Shown piece by piece: positions 5,181 through 5,911 of a stretch of 5,911 bases of DNA. Both the position numbers and the translations under genes were made by a program. Positions within the stretch are counted from its first letter, which is position 1, and the number at the start of each line of letters is the position of its first letter. The notes under the pieces were generated by a model. That model made no database searches. It saw only the letters and a program-made list of their open reading frames with translations, and was not told the DNA's origin. The stretch covers positions 1 through 5,911 of the forward strand of contig CAUJEQ010000105.1 in NCBI GenBank assembly GCA_963169135.1. The letters are read 5' to 3'. The DNA is from Chloroflexota bacterium. GTDB taxonomy: Bacteria; Chloroflexota; Dehalococcoidia; Tepidiformales; Tepidiformaceae.

Positions 5181-5911
5181 ATGGCAGGCAGCTCGGTCGC
5201 GAAGACGGTCGGATTTGTGGGCGCCGGACGGCTCGGGGCCACCCTCGCCGCCGGACTGGTTGAAAGCGGGTACCGCGTGACTGCGGTCGCGAGCCAGCAC
5301 CTGCAAGGGGCAAAAGCCCTGGCGACAACGCTTGGACCAGACGTGGAATTCACCACGGACGCCGCGCGCGTCGCCGCGAGGTGCGACCTCGTCTTCCTGA
5401 CTGTGCCCGACGCGGCGATCGCGCCAACTTGCCGGTCTATCGCATGGGAGCCTCGGCACCTGGTCGTACACTGTAGCGGCGCCCTCAGCCTGGGCGCACT
5501 CGCCGGGGTGACGGGAGCGGGTGGCATCCCGGGCTGCCTGCATCCACTGCAGTCCTTCCCGTCGCGTTCACCCGAACCGGAGCGCCTTCGCGGCATCTTC
5601 TGCGGAGTGGAGGGTGCCGACGCCCTTGGCGCGCTCCTCGAACAGGTGGTCACCAGCTTTGGCGCGCAGCCATTCCGTCTCGAAGGTGCGGATCGGACGC
5701 TCTACCATGCCGCTGCCGTGTTCGTAAGCAACCATGTTGTCGCGCTCGCCAGCGCCGCGGGCCGACTCTGGACGCTGGCGGGCCTTCCAGAGCAGCTGGG
5801 TCGCCCGGCCCTGTCCCCGCTTCTCCTTGCTGCTTCCGCGAACGTGGCGGCGCTCGAACTCCGCGACGCGCTCACGGGGCCGGTGGCGCGGGGCGACGTC
5901 GGGACGGTCGA
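5181..5911 (+). CDS. Rossmann-like/DUF2520 protein (C-terminally cut by window)
   Basis: The first 243 residues of a predicted NAD(P)-dependent oxidoreductase-like protein, running off the window end. A Rossmann fold opens it: TVGFVGAGRLGATLA (9-23) with the GxGxxG nucleotide loop at 14-19. CDLVFLTVPDAAI (68-80) follows, then VVHCSGALSLGAL (95-107). The DUF2520 part is marked by GCLHPLQSFPS (118-128) and YHAAAVFVSNHVVALA (175-190). The pattern resembles beta-hydroxyacid dehydrogenase and ProC-like proteins. In many genomes relatives lie beside pantothenate genes such as panC, so that would be the first thing to look for beyond the edge. ATG at 5181 is the first residue before the Rossmann strand, but no clear ribosome site precedes it; a TTG at 5169 is an alternative. 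It shares no operator with the upstream cluster and is probably a separate housekeeping unit. Confidence 0.88.
   Translation, partial: MAGSSVAKTVGFVGAGRLGATLAAGLVESGYRVTAVASQHLQGAKALATTLGPDVEFTTDAARVAARCDLVFLTVPDAAIAPTCRSIAWEPRHLVVHCSGALSLGALAGVTGAGGIPGCLHPLQSFPSRSPEPERLRGIFCGVEGADALGALLEQVVTSFGAQPFRLEGADRTLYHAAAVFVSNHVVALASAAGRLWTLAGLPEQLGRPALSPLLLAASANVAALELRDALTGPVARGDVGTV

Noticed and set aside
4988..5263. A 91-codon plus-strand frame with several cysteines in the gap
   Set aside because: It is rich in Ser, Arg and Gly, runs into the DUF2520 coding region in another frame and has no convincing ribosome site.
4888..5543. Minus-strand open frames over the gap and the DUF2520 gene start
   Set aside because: They are antisense to a recognisable Rossmann domain and show no motifs.

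Overview
This GC-rich, gene-dense window (short intergenic gaps, ATGA overlaps, one GTG start) looks like a bacterial chromosome, possibly Chloroflexota or a deep actinobacterial lineage. That placement rests on base composition and the mix of families only (DUF3179 lipoprotein, NrtS, DUF547, Rossmann/DUF2520) and is tentative. No rRNA, tRNA, CRISPR array, insertion sequence or phage gene was seen.

Layout. (1) 1-136 is a control region with a perfect Crp/Fnr-type palindrome, followed by a four-helix membrane protein of unknown function (137-637). (2) A bidirectional terminator hairpin (659-683) separates it from a convergent minus-strand pair: a short glutaredoxin-like protein (1724-1434) coupled by an ATGA overlap to a Crp/Fnr-family regulator (1437-703). 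(3) A compact divergent control region (1725-1833) holds a second copy of the palindrome. Rightward from it runs nrtS (nitrate/nitrite transporter family, 1834-2151), a DUF3179 lipoprotein (2217-3626) and, by another ATGA overlap, a thioredoxin-fold protein (3623-3970). (4) A third palindrome (4107-4126) precedes a DUF547 gene (4154-4891). (5) After a gap of about 290 bases with no convincing gene, a Rossmann/DUF2520 protein begins (5181) and runs off the window. It looks like ordinary housekeeping and has no copy of the palindrome.

The main observation is that a near-identical operator, TCAGTGA-N6-TCACTGA, precedes every transcription unit except the last. The window itself encodes a Crp/Fnr regulator whose recognition helix (SRETVSR) has the Arg-Glu-...-Arg arrangement that CRP uses to read GTGA half-sites. 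The simplest reading is a self-contained local regulon. The regulator would control its own operon, a nitrate/nitrite transport gene, a cysteine-rich lipoprotein of unknown function, a DUF547 protein and an unknown membrane protein, probably in response to nitrogen oxides or redox state. The effector and the joint function are inference; the operators and gene order are read directly from the sequence.
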